A DNA stretch of 57,835 nucleotides from CAYVUM01 sp964454795 (GTDB lineage: Bacteria > Pseudomonadota > Alphaproteobacteria > Rhodospirillales > Defluviicoccaceae). Below the pieces are notes generated by a model that was given only the letters and a program-made list of their open reading frames with translations, was not told where the DNA came from and searched no databases. Made by a program: the position numbers and the translations under genes. Every line of letters starts with the position of its first letter. Position 1 is the first letter of the stretch. Below are positions 15,301 through 30,300 of the stretch, one piece after another. The stretch covers positions 1-57,835 of the forward strand of contig CAYVUM010000007.1 in assembly GCA_964454795.1 (NCBI GenBank), given 5' to 3'.

Positions 15301-18300
15301 CGGTCGATGCGAGCGACGTGGTGGGGACGTTCACCGGCTCGGCGAGCACCTCGCTTCCTGGCGTGGGGCTGTCTGGCAACTTCTCGGTGGCGTTGCTGGC
15401 CGGCAGCGACGGCGTGGTGGCGCGCGGCAGCGACGTGACCCTCGCAGTGCTCGGGCAGGAGATCAGCGGCGCGTTCAGCTTCGAGGAGATCCGGGCTCCC
15501 GGCCAGACCACGGTGCGGATTTTCGACCTCATCGGCACGCGGGTGACCCTCGGCGACGGCACGATCCTTTCGGCCGAACTGGGGCCGGAGGTGATGGTGC
15601 AGAGCGCCGCCGGCGACGGCGCCGATTTCACTATTTACGGTGTGCTCGATGGCACCGTCGACTTCGACGGCTTGCGCGTGCTGGCGAGTGCCGACGGGAC
15701 CACCTTCGCACCCCTCACCCCCCTCGATCCGGTGCGGATCAGCGGTGACGGCTTCCTCGACGATGCCGGCTTCACAACCTTCGCCCGGTCTTATGATCTG
15801 GAAAGCGCGGGGTTGTCCTTCGCCCGGGTGATCCGGATTGCCGGACCGGCCGATGCCAGCTTCGATCTGGATGCCATCGGCGTCGTCCCCGGACATCGCG
15901 GCCCGGGCGGTGTGGCGTTCCCGGTGTTCGGTGCTCCGGACGGCGGCCTGCTTGACGTGGGGAACGGCGGGGCGATCGACCTGGGTGCCCGAACGCTCGC
16001 GCCGGCGATCCCGGAACTGCAGGTGACCGCCGACGGGATCGTTGCCTCCCTCAATATCATTCTGGCGTCGCTGCTGAGCGACTTCAGTCTCGATGGCCTG
16101 TTCGAAATGGAGATCGACACCACCGACCCCGCCGCTTCGTTCGCGCGGGTGGCGGCGCTGTCGGCGCAGCTCCAGGTGCGCGGCCAGCGGCTCACCGGCG
16201 ACCTGGTCATCGAGGCGATGACCGCCGGCGAGGGCGGCAACCTTCGCGCCGGCCTCGCCAACCTGAATGTGTCGTTCGGCGACGGCAGCGGTGAGCGGGT
16301 GTCGGTGTCCGACGGCGAAGGCGTCCTTCTGCTCACCTCCGATGGCGTTGCCGGTCGGGCGACGGGGGATGTCGCCCTGGACGTGCCGGGGCTGACGGTG
16401 AGCTCGACCCGCGCGGCCGTGGAACTTAACACCTTTGACCGGCCGGTCGACGAGATGATCGTCGTCGGCACGGAAAGCCTCAGGCTGCAGTTGGCCGCCG
16501 GGCCGTTCGTCCGCGTCGCCATCGAGGACGCGCGGGCGACCATGGCTGCGGCGTCGGTCCGGGGCGATCTGCTGTTCGACCAGAGCAGGGCCGGCGCCGA
16601 GGTGCTAACCCGGCTTGCGGTGGCCAATCTGTCTCTGAGCGTCGGCGAGCAGGGGTTACAGAACGGCAACGGTGTGTTTCTGATCACTGCCGGCGGGGTG
16701 GCCGGCACGGTGTCCGGAACGGCATCGATCGAAACTGCCGGGATCGCGGTCGGCGGCAGCCTCGGCCTCAGGATCAACACCACCGACGGACCGGTGGGCC
16801 CGGTTTCCCTGACCGTCGGCGGCGCCGATGTGACGATCCGGTTCGACGAGGGCGACGTCTTCGAGTTCTTCGGTGCCGGCCTGTCGCTGATCATCGCCGA
16901 CTTCGTCACCATCGAGGGCGACGTTTCGTTTGCGGGCGGCGACCTGATTTCCGGCACGGCCAGTCTGTTCGTCGGCCAGGGGCCGGCGTTCCTGCCCGAT
17001 GCCACCGGTGCTCCCTCGGGCACCCTCAACCCCAGCGCCCGCGGCGTGCTGGTCCGCGATGCCAGCTTCGAGGTTCTCCGCCGCAGCGACGCCGACGGCA
17101 CCGAGACGTTCGCATTGGTGGCGACCGGCGACTTCGACCTGATCGGCGTGCCGAACGTGTCGGTCACCGCGGCCGACGCCGCGACCGTCCGGGTCAACAC
17201 CACCGGCGAGGCCCAGAGCGGGGCGCTGATCGATTTCGCGGACGGGACCGAGGTGCTCGAGGTGGTCGTGCCGGGCGTCACTCTCGATATCGGCGGCCAG
17301 GCCCTTTCCGGCGGCCTGACCATCGGGCTGATGGAAACGGCGCTGGGGGCGCGCGCCCTTGACATCGCCATTAGTGACGGCGCCCTGGCGTTCGGCGACG
17401 GGACCACCGACTTCGTTTCGGTCAGCAGCGGCACCGGCGCCCTGCAGATCACCGGTGCGGGGATCGCCGGCGTCCTCGAGGCGACCGTCGACATGACCGA
17501 TGGCACCAGGCCGCTCGCTGCCGGCCTTGCCGGGCGCCTCGCCTTCAATGCCACCGACCGGGCCGTCAGTGGCCGCATCGGCGGGTTCGACGTGACCCTG
17601 CCCGCCGGCCCGGCTTTCGAGGTGGAGATCGACAACGGTGAACTGACGATCCTCGGTCAGACGCTGAGCGGCGCCTTGCGGCTGGTGCGCACCGCCGACG
17701 GCGGGGTGGATGCGGCGATCGCCGACGCCAGCCTCGCCTTCGCCGCGGCGGGGACCGAGGTGCTCACCGTGGCGGACGGCTCCGGAAACCTGCGGCTGGA
17801 TGATGCCGGAGTGGCCGGTGAGCTGAGCGGCACGGCGGTTCTGGTCGTCCCGGATCTCGCGTTCGCTGGAACGATCGCGGTGGCCTTCGACACCACCGAT
17901 CCCGATCCGGGCCGCCACTTCCTCCGCGCCAGTGCCACCGATGCCATCCTGACCGTGGCCGGTCAGGCCCTCGCCGGCGACTTCGGGGTCGAGCAGACGG
18001 CATCGGCGGTCGAGGTCACCGCCTCGGGCGTCGCGCTGTCCTTCGGTGATCCCGACGACCCCGTGGTTCTGGCGTCTGGCGGCAGCGCTGCATTCTTGCT
18101 GACCGGTGCCGGCCTCATCGGATCGTTTGATGCGACCGTCGCCGTCGATCTGCCGGGAGTGGCGCTCGCCGGGGACTTCCTGATCGCCATCGACACCACC
18201 CTCGCCACGCCGGTCGTGGCCGCGAGCGGAACCGGTATTTCGCTCACCGTCGCCGATCAGAGGCTCACGGGCACTCTCGCCCTTGAGCAGACGGTCCGCG

Positions 18301-21300
18301 CCGGGCCGAACGGGATACTGGGCGATGGCGATGACGAACGGGTTGTGACCGCTTCGGCGACGGCGGCCAGCCTGGTTTTCAGCGACCGTGGCAGCGACCT
18401 CGTTCGCGTCGCGGTGAATGCGGCCCGGCTGCTGATCACCGGAGACGGCATCGCCGGTGCCCTCGAAGCCGAAGCCTTCGTCGAGACTGGCGGTTTCGCG
18501 ATCGGATCTGCGGCCGCGCCGGTGGCCGCGGTCGTCGAAATCAACACGCTGCCGGGCGAGATCGGTGTGGAGCGGCTGACCGCGGGCGGGCCGCTCCAGA
18601 CCCGCACTCTGCCGGGCGGTCCATATGTGCGTGTGGTCGTCAGCAACGCCGCCGCCAATCTCACGGCCGGTGAGGCGGAGGTCTCGCTCGCCGGCACGTT
18701 CGCTTTCGAGCAGATCCGTCGCGACGATGGAACGGGGGACCTGGCCCCGGTGACCCTGGCGGCGGTGACCGACCTGACCGTCACGGCCGGGGGCCAGAGC
18801 CTTCAGGACGGCGAGGGAGCGGTCGTCCTCTCGGCGGCGGGGATTGCCGGTGCCATCAACGGGACGGTCGCGGCGGCGGCGCCCGGGATCGCCGTGGGCA
18901 GCGAACTGGGGGTCCGCTTCAACACCTCCGGCGGCGCTGTCCAGGAGTCTGTCGACGTGGGTGGCCGGGCCTTCGAGATCGCTTTCAGCGCCGATGAGGG
19001 CACGCTGTTCTCGTTCTTCGGCGCGGGGCTCGACTTCCAGGTCGGCGACTTCGTGACCATCGCCGGCGACGTGAGCTTCACCAGCATCGGCAACGGTCGC
19101 GACGTCTTCGGAGCGGACAATGCGCTGATCTTCCTCGGTGTGGGACCGCTCCGCGTCGACCCGGACAGCGATGCCCTCAATCCGGCGGCCCGGGGGCTGC
19201 TGGTGCGCGACGCGCAGATCGGCTTGGTTCGGGCCGGCGGGCCTGAGGGCGGACTGGCGCTGGTCGCCGAAGGACTGATCGACACGATCGGCCTCGCCGA
19301 CGTGGAGGTGAGCGGACTTGTCCGGGTCCTGTTCAACAGCACCGGCACGGTCGTTGATCGCAGCATCGCCGTGACCACCGCCACGGGCGAAACGGAGCTG
19401 GTCCGGGTGTTGTTCGATGACAGCGCCGATGTCCGCCAGTTCGGCGGCACCGGCCTCGACCTCACGATCCTCGGCCAGGCGTTCTCCGGGGATTTTGCCT
19501 TCGATGTCATTACCGATGCGACCGGCCGGCAGATCGAGCTGACCTTCGCCGGCGTCAGCGGCGGCTTCGGGGTGAGCCGGGCCGGCAGCGTCGATGACAT
19601 CCTGACCTTCAGCAACCTCAACGGAACCCTGGTCACGCGCGCCGACGGCGTTGCCGGGACGCTGGCGGCAGATCCCGCCATCGACCCGGAGACCGGCGCC
19701 GAGCGGCCGGCGTTCAATCTGGACCCGGCAATCGGCCTGTCCCTGTCGGTGACCGCCTGGGAGATGGCGGTCAACACCACGGCTGCGCCGGCGGGCCCGG
19801 GGACGGGCAACCTGCCGGCCGGTCCCTATGTGCGCGCGACCGCGTCCGGAGCTTCCCTGGAGGTGGCGGGCCAGGTTCTGTCCGGGACCTTTGCGTTCGA
19901 ACAGCAGCGCACCGCTGACGGCGACACCCGGGTGACTGTTGCCGCCATCGACGCAGCGGCGACTCTCGGCACCGGCGCCGCGGCGGTCGAGATCAGCGAG
20001 GTGAACGGCCTGCTTTTGATTGACGGTGGCGGTCTGGCTGGCACCGTGGACGCAACCGTTCAGGTCAACGCCGCCGGCGCGGTTGTCACCGGCGGCAGCT
20101 ATGTGCTTGAGATCAACACGGCCGCCGGCGCGGTGAACGAGACCGTCACCGTCGGCGGCGCCGTGGCCCGCCTCGCCGTTCCCGCCGGACCGTTCTTCCG
20201 GGTCGCGGGTACCGGGGTGGATCTGACGATCGGCGGCCAGGGTCTCAGTGGCAATCTCGCCTTTGAAGAGCGAACCACCGCCGCCGGCGAGACGGTGATC
20301 GCGGCGGCTGCGAGCGACCTGACGCTGGTGCTGTCGGCCGGGGGCAACGACCTGCTCGGCGCCAGCAACGGCGAAGGGATCATCGTTCTGACCGATGGCG
20401 GCTTGGTTGCAGAGCTTGCAGCCGAGGTCGCCCTGTTCGACGCGGCGCCGGCGATCGGGCTCACAGGGAGCTTCGGCATCGCCATCAACACCACTGCGAC
20501 CGCGCAGGAGTTCGACATTGCGGTCGGCGGGTCGCTCGTGCGCCTGGACCTGGCGGCCGGACCGTATGTGCGGATCACCGCCAGCGGCGCCGGGCTCGCC
20601 GTGGCCGACCTGACGCTCCGGGCCGACCTGCTGCTGTTCGAGGAGACAGCGGACGCCGTGAGCCTGTCGGGCGTGAACGCCGGCTTTCAGATCCTCGCCG
20701 ACAGCAAGCGGATCGTCGGCGTGGAGAATGCGGACTTCGGCTTCGCGCTGACGGCGGCGGGGCTGGCCGGAGCCGTCCGCAATGGCACTCTGCTCGGACC
20801 CGACCTCGGCGGCGACGTGACGCTGTCCGGCGTCGTCGGGCTCGATCTGAATACCACGGGTGCCGCGGCCACCCTCGTGGTCGGCGGCGAGACCGTGAAT
20901 CTGGCCGACGGCGGCGGCAGCGACGTGGTCCGCGTCGAGGTGGCCGATGCAGTTCTGGGCGTCCTCGAGACCACTCTGACCGCCGATGTCCTTCGCTTCG
21001 CCCGGTCTGGTGCGGCGGTCCTGGTCAGCGCCGATGGCTTCGATTTCGTGCTGACCGCCGGCGGAACCCGGATCCTGGGCGTCGAAGACGGCGATGTCGG
21101 CTTCCGGATCACCGATACGGGCATCGCCGGGGTGGTCAGCAATGCGACCCTGCGCGGGCCGGACCTGAGCGACTTCGCGATCACCGGGATGGTTGGCCTC
21201 CGCATCAACACTCTCGCCCAGTCTCAATCCCTTGTGGTCGGCGGCGCCACCGCGACCCTGGCCGCAGCCCCGGTCGGCGGTTTCTATGTCCGTGCTGAGG

Positions 21301-24300
21301 TCAACGACGCAGAGCTTGAGGTGCTCGGCAATGCCCTGACCGCCGAGAGCTTCGCGTTCCAGCGGGACGGGCCGGATGTTCTGGTCTCCGGTACGGGTGT
21401 CGGCTTCGCGATCCGTGCCGGACCGGCCGGCGCCGATACCGGCATCTTCGCTGTTGCGGATGCCGACTTCGCCTTCCGGTTCACCGGCGACGGTGGCGCC
21501 GGGGTCCTTTCCGGAGGCGAAATCAGCGGCCCTGACGACCCGACCCTCCCCCTCTCCGGCACCGCCTCCGTTCAGATCAACACCACGCCCGAGACCGCAC
21601 TCTTCACGATCGCCGGCGAGGAGGTGACGGTGGCCGCGGCCACCGCCGGCGGCTTTGTTCGCGTGGTCCTCGACAACGGCGAACTCGGGGTTGCCGGCAG
21701 CGTCCTGACGGCCGACCGGTTCGTGCTCGAGAAATCGGGTGATGACGTCGAGGTCGGCGGCGAAGCCCTCGGCCTGCGACTCGCTGCCGGTCCGGATCCC
21801 GGGACCGGGACCCGGATCCTGGAGATCGCCGATGCGGACTTCGCGCTGCGGTTCACCGCGGACGGGCTCGCCGGCGCAGCGCTCAACGCGCAGGTCCTGG
21901 GACCCGACCTTGCCGATGTCACCCTCGACGGCGTTGCTGCCCTGCTGTTCAACACGACCGCCACTGAGACAGATCTAACCGTCGCCGGCACCCCGGTCTC
22001 CGTCGCCGCCGCCGGCGCTAGCGGACCGTTCCTGCGGATCGAGCTGACCTCGGCCGAACTGACCGTCCTGGACGTCAGCCTGACCGCCAATCTCCTGCTC
22101 CTCGAGCGCAGCGGCGAGTCGGTGATTGTTGCCGGCGAAGACCTGGGCTTCAGCCTGTTTGCGGGACCGACCCGGGTCCTTGCCATCTCCGATGCTGACC
22201 TGGGCCTGGTGTTTTCGACCGACGGGGTTGCCGGGGCTGTGCTTGACGCCGCCGTGCTCGGGCCCGACTTCGGCGACGACATTGTGATCGAGAGCACGGC
22301 GGTCTCCGCCCGCTTCAACACCGCCGCCAGCGGGGTGACGGTACCGGTGGGCAACGGCCAGAACCTCATGATTGCCGGCGGACCGTTCTTCGAGGTGGAC
22401 GCGGTCGATGCGGCCCTGGAGGTGATCGGCACCCGCCTCGATGCCGACCTGCTGAGCTTCAGCCGGGTCTCCATGGGGGCGGAAACTCAGGTGCAGGTGA
22501 TCGTGAGCGGCCTCGCCCTGGCACTGGGCGACGGCGACCCCGCGCCGGTGGTGGTCGGTGCAGACACTGCGGAGCTGCGGATCACCAGCACCGGCTTGAT
22601 CGCCGACGTGGAGGGGATCTCGCTCACCGTCGATGTGCCCGGGCTCACGTTCGCGGGCCAGGCCAGCCTGATGATCGACACCACCAGCCCCGGCGCCCAG
22701 TTCGTCCGGGTGGAAATCCGCGGCGATGGCACCGCGCCGGCCTCGCTGACCCTCGCCGGGCAGGTGATTTCGGGCGCCTTCTTCATCGAAGCGGTTCGTG
22801 ACGACGCGGGAGAGACCCGGGTCCGGCTCGCGGCCACGGGCGTGATGCTCGACCTCGGCACGGTCGGTGACATCGACAACGACGGCATCGACGATCCGGC
22901 AGTCCGGATCAGCGACGGTGCCGGCGTCTTGCTGCTGACCGAATTCGGCGTCGCCGGCAGCCTGTCCGTCACCGCGGCGTTCGGCCTGCCGGGCGGGCTC
23001 TCCCTGAGCGCCGGGGCGGTGACGGTGGACGTCAACACCACGGACCAGCCGCTCAGCGAAAGCCTCATTCTCGCCGGTGACGAGATCGATTTCACCCTGC
23101 CGGCGGGACCCTTTGTCCGGGTCAATGCCCTGGCCGCGAGCCTGGATCTCGCCGGGGTCATCAGCCTCAGTGGCGCCTTCGGCTTCGAGACCGGCGCCGG
23201 CTTCACCGCATTCGCGGCCGCCGATGTGTCGTTCGCCATCGATCCGGATGCGGGCGACGGCGATGATTCACCGGTGGAGATTACAGACGCGTCCGGCGCC
23301 TTCCTGCTCGATCCCGAAGGCCTCGCCGGGATTTTGTCGGGCGAGATCCTGGCCCAGGCGGGCGCACTGGCTCTCGGCGGCAGTCTCGGCCTGCGGATCA
23401 ACACGCGCAGCAGCGAGGTCGCGGAAACGGTGATGCTCGCCGGGCGGTCCTTCGACATCGGGTTCGCTGCCGATGAGGTGGCGGTGGGCGGCCAGCCGTT
23501 CGTCAGCGTGTTTTCAGGCAGCGTCGACCTGACCATTGGCGACTTCGTGTCCATCGAAGGCGACTTCAGTTTCAGCGGCGACGTGCTGACCGGCACTGCC
23601 GACCTGTTCGTGGGCGACGGTCCGCTGTTCATCCGCGATGCCAGCGGCGCCCTCAGCGGCGCCCGCAATCCGGCCGCGGTCGGGGTGGCGCTGCGGGATG
23701 CGGCGTTTGTGGTGGAACGCAATGCCAACAACGAAGCCGGCGCTTTCGCGATGCTGGCCGAAGGCACGATTGAAGTTGTTGGCGCCGACGGCTTCAGCGT
23801 CACCGGCCTTGCCCAGGTGCAACTGAACACCTCGTCGGCGGAGCGGATGCTGACGCTCTATCCCGGCGATCCCGACGAGTTGTCCGTTCTGCTCAGCGCC
23901 GGCGTTGTGCAGATTTTCGGCGAAGGCCTGGTCCTCGATGTGGCCGGTCAGCAGGTCACCGGTGATCTGACGGTCAGCGATAACGAGGGGACCCTGGTCT
24001 TCGGCTTCGCCAATGCCGGCCTCGACCTTGCTGACGGCGCGCTGGTTTTTGAGAACGGCAGCGGCCTGCTGGCGTTCAATGCCGGGGGGTTGGCCGGAAC
24101 GCTGGCCGTTGACGTCGATGCCGGCCGGTCGACGGCGCCGGTGGACTTCGCCGCCCGGTTCGCGGTCGCGATCAACACCCGGGCAACGGCGATCAGCACC
24201 ACGCTCGACGTGGCCGGATCGCCGTTGACGATCGATCTTGCCGCCGGTCCTTATCTGCGGCTGGATGTCCTGGGTCCGTCGCCGGGGGCGCAGGCGCAAC

Positions 24301-27300
24301 TGTCGATTGCCGGCCAGACGTTCCGCGGACACTTCGCGATTGAGGAGACCGGCGAAGCCGGCTCCCGGGCTTTGCGCATCGCCGCGAGCGAGGTCCTCCT
24401 CGCCCTTGGTCCCGCCGGCGAGCCGCTGGTCACGGTCAGCGACGGCGACGGCTTCTTCCTGCTGCGTGGCGACCGCGCGGCGGCCTCGGTGCGCGGTTCG
24501 GTCACGGTCGATGTTCCCGGGGTCAGCGTTGCCGGTACGGTCGAAGTCCGGGTCAACAGCGGCGACATGGCCGTCGCGGAAAGTTTCCGGGTCGGCGCCC
24601 GCACGGTGAGCCTGATGCTGCCGGGTGGGCCGTATGTGCGGGTCGAAGGCACCGGCCTTCTGCTGAGCGTTGCCGGCCAGACGGTCACCGGCGATTTCAG
24701 CTTCGAACAGGCGGTCATCGGCGCCGAAACCATTGTGGGCATCGTCGTCCGCAACGCCGCGCTGAGCCTCGGCACCACCGAGTCCCCGCTGGTTCAGGTG
24801 GTGCAGGCGGAGAACGACGCAGCGCTGTTCCTGATCCGCGACGGTCCAGGGGCGGGCGCTGACAATCTCCTGGCCGGGCGCTTCACGGCGGATCTTCAGA
24901 TCGGCTCCCCGGCCGGAACACCGGCGTTCGAGTTCGATGGAACCGTCGCCTTGGAAATCAACACCGGCACCACCGCCGTCACCGACGTCCCCCTCTCCCT
25001 CCAAGGCCTTTCCACAACATTGAGTGTCGACTCCGGCCCGTTCTTCCGGGTCATGGTCGGCAGCGATGGCGATCCGGCGACGCTCACGGTTCTCGACCAG
25101 AGCCTCGCGGGCGTGTTCGCGATCGAGGTGCGGACCGGCGCGGACGGCCTTGAGGCCGTCACGGTCGCCATCCGGGACGCGACCCTGACGTTGACGGATG
25201 GCGCCTCGCCCCTTCTGACCCTGACCGGGACCTCCGGACTGCTCGTCATCGCGCCGGACGGCCTCGCCGGGACGATCGATGTGGGCTTCGCCGCCGGCGG
25301 CAGCACGGGCAGCTTTGCCGCTTCAGGGACCGTGCTGCTGGAGATCAACACCACCGGCCGGGCTGTGGCCGCGATGTTCGACGCCGGCGGCGATCCCGTC
25401 ACCCTCAATCTCGCCGCCGGGCCGTTCGTGCGCGCGAGCGGCAGCGCCATCGACATCACCGTCGCCGGCCAGACCCTGTCGGCAGACCTGGTCTTCGAGC
25501 AGGTCACCGTCGCCGGCGCGGAGGTGGTCCGGCTCGCCGCCGGCAACGTTTCGGCGGTGATCGGGACGGCCGGTGTCGAGGCGAGATTCCTCGATGGGAT
25601 GGGCGTGTTTCTGCTCGACAGCCAGGGACTTGCGGGCACGGCAAGCGGCTTTGTCGAGCTGCGCGGCGTCGAGGGCGTGACCCTCGAAGGGATGCTCGCC
25701 CTGGAATTCAATGACAGGGCCACGGCGATCGACACTGTCCTCGGCGGCCAGGTCCTACGCCTGGGGGCGGGGCCGCTGCTGCGGATCAGCGGCGCGGCGG
25801 TGCTGGAAGTCGCGGGCGTGCTCGATCTGGCCGGGAGCTTCAGCCTCTCCCGCGGGACCGGTGATCCGATCCTCCTGGTGGGCGCAACGGAGGTGTCGAC
25901 CCGGCTTGGCGCCCCCGGTGGCGTCTCGCTGCAGATTGCCGGCGCCAGCTTCGGGTTCGCGGCATTTGCGGATGGCAGCTTCGCGGCGACAGCCACCGGC
26001 GCGGCGGCACTGACCGGCGTCGACGGCCTGGCGCTCAGCGGCGCGCTCTCATACCGTGCCAACACCACCGGCCGGGAGGACCTGCAGATCGACGTGGCGA
26101 CCCCGGGCGGCATGGTGACTATCGCCTTCGGCGCCGGCGAAGGCCAGCTCAGCGAAATCGCCGGCAGCAACCTGGCTCTGCAAACGCCTGTCGGCACCGT
26201 TACCGGCGCGCTGGTCTTCCAGCGCGATGCGGCCAGTGGCGAACTGGTGGTCGGCGGCGCCAACGTGTCGTTCTTCCTTGGCAACGCTGACGGGACCCTC
26301 GGATTCGCCACGACCGGAGCATCCTTCCTCCTGCTGATCCGGGCGGATGGAGCGTTTGCCCTGGTGCTCGACGGCGACGTGGCTTTCGTTGCCCCGGCGA
26401 GCTTTAGCGCCGGCCTGAACGTCTCCGGGACGCTGACCGCGGAAGTGAACACCCTCGGTGTCGACGTCAGCCGGACGATCGTGGTTGGCGGCACCGGCCG
26501 CGTCATTGAGGTCGAGGCGGGGGTGAGCCGGGTCGGTGGCTCCCTCACCCTGGACATCGCCGGCAGCGCCGCCCTCTCGGGCGATTTCGCGATCGAGACG
26601 GTCACCCGCGCCGGCGCCGACGGGGTTGTCGGCACGGCCGATGACCAGACCGAGTTCCTGATCGCCGCCGTCAACGTCGATCTGTTCCTCGGCTATGACG
26701 GCGGCGGCGGTCCGGTGGGCTTTGCGGTGACGGATGCAGAGCTGGTGATGTTGCTCACCGGCGAGGGCTTCGCCGTGGACGCCCGGGGGGCGGCCTCCGT
26801 CGTCGGCCTCAATGATGTCCTGCTCGCCGGCAGCATCGGTGTTCAGGTCAATACCCTGCCGGTCCGGGTTGCGCGGGAGATCTCGGCGGGCAGCGTGCGC
26901 AAAGCGATCGCCCTGGACGCCGGAGTCCGCCGGTTCGGCGGTCAGGGGATCACCCTGTCGGTTGCGGGCCAGAGCCTTACCGGCGATCTGTCGGTCGAGA
27001 TCGACGAGGTCGGCGGGGAAATCGCCATGGCCCTGGCCGGGGCGGGTTTCGCCATCGGTGACGGTAACCGCGACTTTCTGGCGGTGACCGGTGGCGCTGG
27101 TGCCGTGGTGATCGATGACCGCGGTCTGGCCGGCGCGGTCACCGGCGAGGCGGCAGTCGATGTACCGGGACTCGCGCTGTCCAGTGCCCTTTCCGTCGAG
27201 TTCAACACCACCGGCATCGCCGTGGCGCGGACGGTCGACGTGGCGGGCACCAGCGTCGCGCTCGATCTGGAGGCCGGTGACTATGTGCGCCTGCGGGCCG

Positions 27301-30300
27301 GCGAGGCGGGCCGCCCGGCCAGCCTGGCGATCGCCGGCCAGACGCTCTCCGGTGTGTTCCTCTTCGAACAGCAGACGCTGGCTGACGGCGGGGAGGTGGT
27401 GCGGATCGGCCTCACCACCGTCTCCCTCGAAATTGGCAATTCGGTGCAGGTGACCGATGGCGCAGGCGCCCTGATCGTGACCGCTGGCGGCGTTGCCGGC
27501 ACCGTCACAGCGACCGCAACCGAGACGATCCCGGTGCTCGACTGGACCAATGTCACCGTGGCGGTGGCGGTCAACACCGCACCGACGGCCGTGAACGAGA
27601 CCTTCGACTTCGGTGACGGCAACCCGGTGGTTCTCTCCATTCCCGCCGGTCCGTATTTCCGGGTTGAAGTGGATGCCAGCGCGCCGGACGCCCTGTCCTT
27701 CGACCTGGCTGACGGCACCACCGTCTCGGCCCGGGGCACCCTGTTCATTGAGCAGGAAAGCCGGGATGACGGCAGCACGATCACCAACATCGCGGTCACC
27801 GGCTTCTCCGCTTCCCTGGATGTGGGCGGCTCGATGGCAAGCCTGACCAACGGTGAGGGTGTGCTGGTGGTGCTCCCCGGCGGCGTCGCCGGTCTTGTCT
27901 CCGGTGAGGCGGACATCGGCGTCGGCCCGGTGGCGGCGGGCGGCACGGTTGCGCTGCGCATCAACACCACCGGCGGGGCCGTGGACGAAACCGTCACTGT
28001 CGACGGACGAGCGGTGACCATCGCCTTCGGAGCCGGGGAAGGCAATGTCTTTGACCTGTCGGTCTCCGACCTTTCGCTCAACGTCGGCGACTTTGTCACC
28101 ATCGCCGGCAATGTCGCCTTCCAGGACAGCCCGGACGGCCGCAGCTTTGCCGGCGCCGGACTTTCGGTCTTCCTCGGCGAAGGTCCGGTGCGCCTCGGCG
28201 ATGGTGGTCTCAATCCGCTGGCCACCGGCGTGCTGCTCGACGATGCGCGGATCGGAGTGATTGAGGTCGCCGGTGCTACCCCGACCTACGCGCTGTTCGC
28301 GACCGGCTCGCTGCAGGTTGTTGGCGTCGCCGGCGTATCCGTGTCCGGGACTGCCACCGTCCGCTTCAACAACACCGGCCAGGTCTTCGACCGGGTGCTG
28401 CCGATTGCCGGCAGCGACCGCGATGTCGTCATCCGGTTCGACACCACTGACGTCGTCACCAGCTTCGAGGCGATCGACCTGGAGGTGACCGTGCTTGGCC
28501 AGAGCCTGCGCGGCGACTTCACCTTCGCCAGGGAGACCGACGTCGACGGTTCGCTGCTCGCCCTGCAGCTGGGGGCCGCAAACGTCAGCGTCGCGCTGGC
28601 CGACGGCGCGGTCCGGCTCTCCGGCGGCACCGGCGCGTTCCGGTTGACCGCCGAGGGTCTGGCCGGCACCGTCGCCGGCAGCCTCGAAGCCGACATTCCC
28701 GGCTTGGCCTTCGCCGGGGACTTCTCGCTCGCCGTCAACACCACCGGGGCGCCGGTGGCTGCCACCGTCACCGTCGGCGGCTCAGCCATCGACCTCAACC
28801 TGGCGGCCGGACCGTTCCTCCGCATTGAAGGCCGCGGCGTTGACCTCACCGTCCTCGGTCAGCAGGTGGGCGGCGATTTCGCCTTCGAACGGGTGACCGT
28901 CAACGGGGCGCCCACCACCGTGATTGCGGCAAGCAACGTCACCCTGGCGCTCGGCGCCGAGGTGGCGCCGGGCAGCCGGGTCGTTGAGGTGAGCGGTGGC
29001 AGAGGGGCGCTGGTGATCAATGCCGAAGGGCTTGCCGGCCGCTTGACCGGGCTCGCCGCGATCAATGCGCCCGGAATCGATCTGGCCGGCGCCAACCTGG
29101 CGGTGGCGATCAATACCCTGCCCTCCACGGTCATGGAAACGATCCGGCTGGGCGGCACCGACGTGGTCCTGGATCTGGAAGCCGGACCGTATCTGCGTCT
29201 GGAGGCGGCGGACGTTGCGTTCGCGATCGCCGGGCAGTCAGTCCGCGCTGATCTCGCCATCGAGCGGAGCGTCAATCTGGCCGGCGAGGATTGGGTGCTG
29301 CTGGGGATCGCCGGAGCCTCGCTGGCGTTCAGTGACGGCAGCCGCGACGTGCTGGCCCTGCACGACGGCACCGGCAGCTTCGTCCTGCTGCCGGCCGGCA
29401 TCGCCGGGCGGCTGTCCGGGACGGTCTCCCTGGATGTGACCGGCGTGGGCTTCTCGGGTAGCATGGCCCTTGAAGTCAATCAGACCGGCCTTGCGATCGA
29501 TGAGACGATCCTGGTTGGGGGCGCGGACGTTGTCCTCACCCTGGAGGCGGCGTCGTTCCTGCGGATCGGCGGTCGGGCGATCACCCTTGAGGTGGCCGGT
29601 CAGAGCCTGTCCGGCGACTTCCAGTTCGAGCAGGTGGCCGGCGGCCCGATCAAGGTGGGCGGCACCGGTGTCAGCCTCGATCTGGGCGACGGTCTCGCAA
29701 CGGTCTCCGGCGGCTCGGCCCTGTTCGTGATCGAGGCCGGCGGTCTCGCTGGCCGCTTCGCCGGCGCGCTCGACCTGGGCGTTGCCGAGGTGAGTTTCAG
29801 CACCGGGCTGATCGTGGAGATCAACACCGCGGGCCGGGGGATCGCTGCGGATTTCGGTGGCGGCGAGCGCCTCGACCTGGAGGCCGGCCCGTATCTCCGG
29901 GTCGTTGGTACCGGTGTCGATCTCAATGCCTTTGGCCAGACGCTGACCGGGAATTTCGCGGTCGAGCAGAGCACCACCGCGGCCGGCGACACGGTCCTGA
30001 AAATCGCGGTCCTCGACGCGAGCCTGGCGATCGCCGCCAACGGCGCGACCCTGGTGGACGTGCGCGACGCCAATGGCGGCATCCTGATCACCGCTGCCGG
30101 GGTGGCGGCCAGCCTGTCCGGGGAGCTTTCGTTCGCGATCCCGGGCTTTGCGATCGGCGCCGACCGCGGCGAGGTGCGCTTCAGCAGTATCGCGTCACCG
30201 GTGCGGGAGATGTTCGGGGTTCCCGGAGTGATGGGGGTCATCGATCTGGACCTGCCGGCCGGACCCTTCCTCGAAGTGGCCGTGACCGGCGCCTCGGTGA

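Noticed and set aside
16656..21227. Minus-strand open frame of 1,523 codons, and similar ones at 1979-4924, 11973-14129, 46629-49196 and 53133-57035
   Set aside because: They lie opposite well-supported plus-strand coding sequence, show Arg/Asp/Gln/Gly-rich composition expected from the complement of GC-rich codons, and contain no coherent domains. The periodic look of some comes from the repeats on the other strand.
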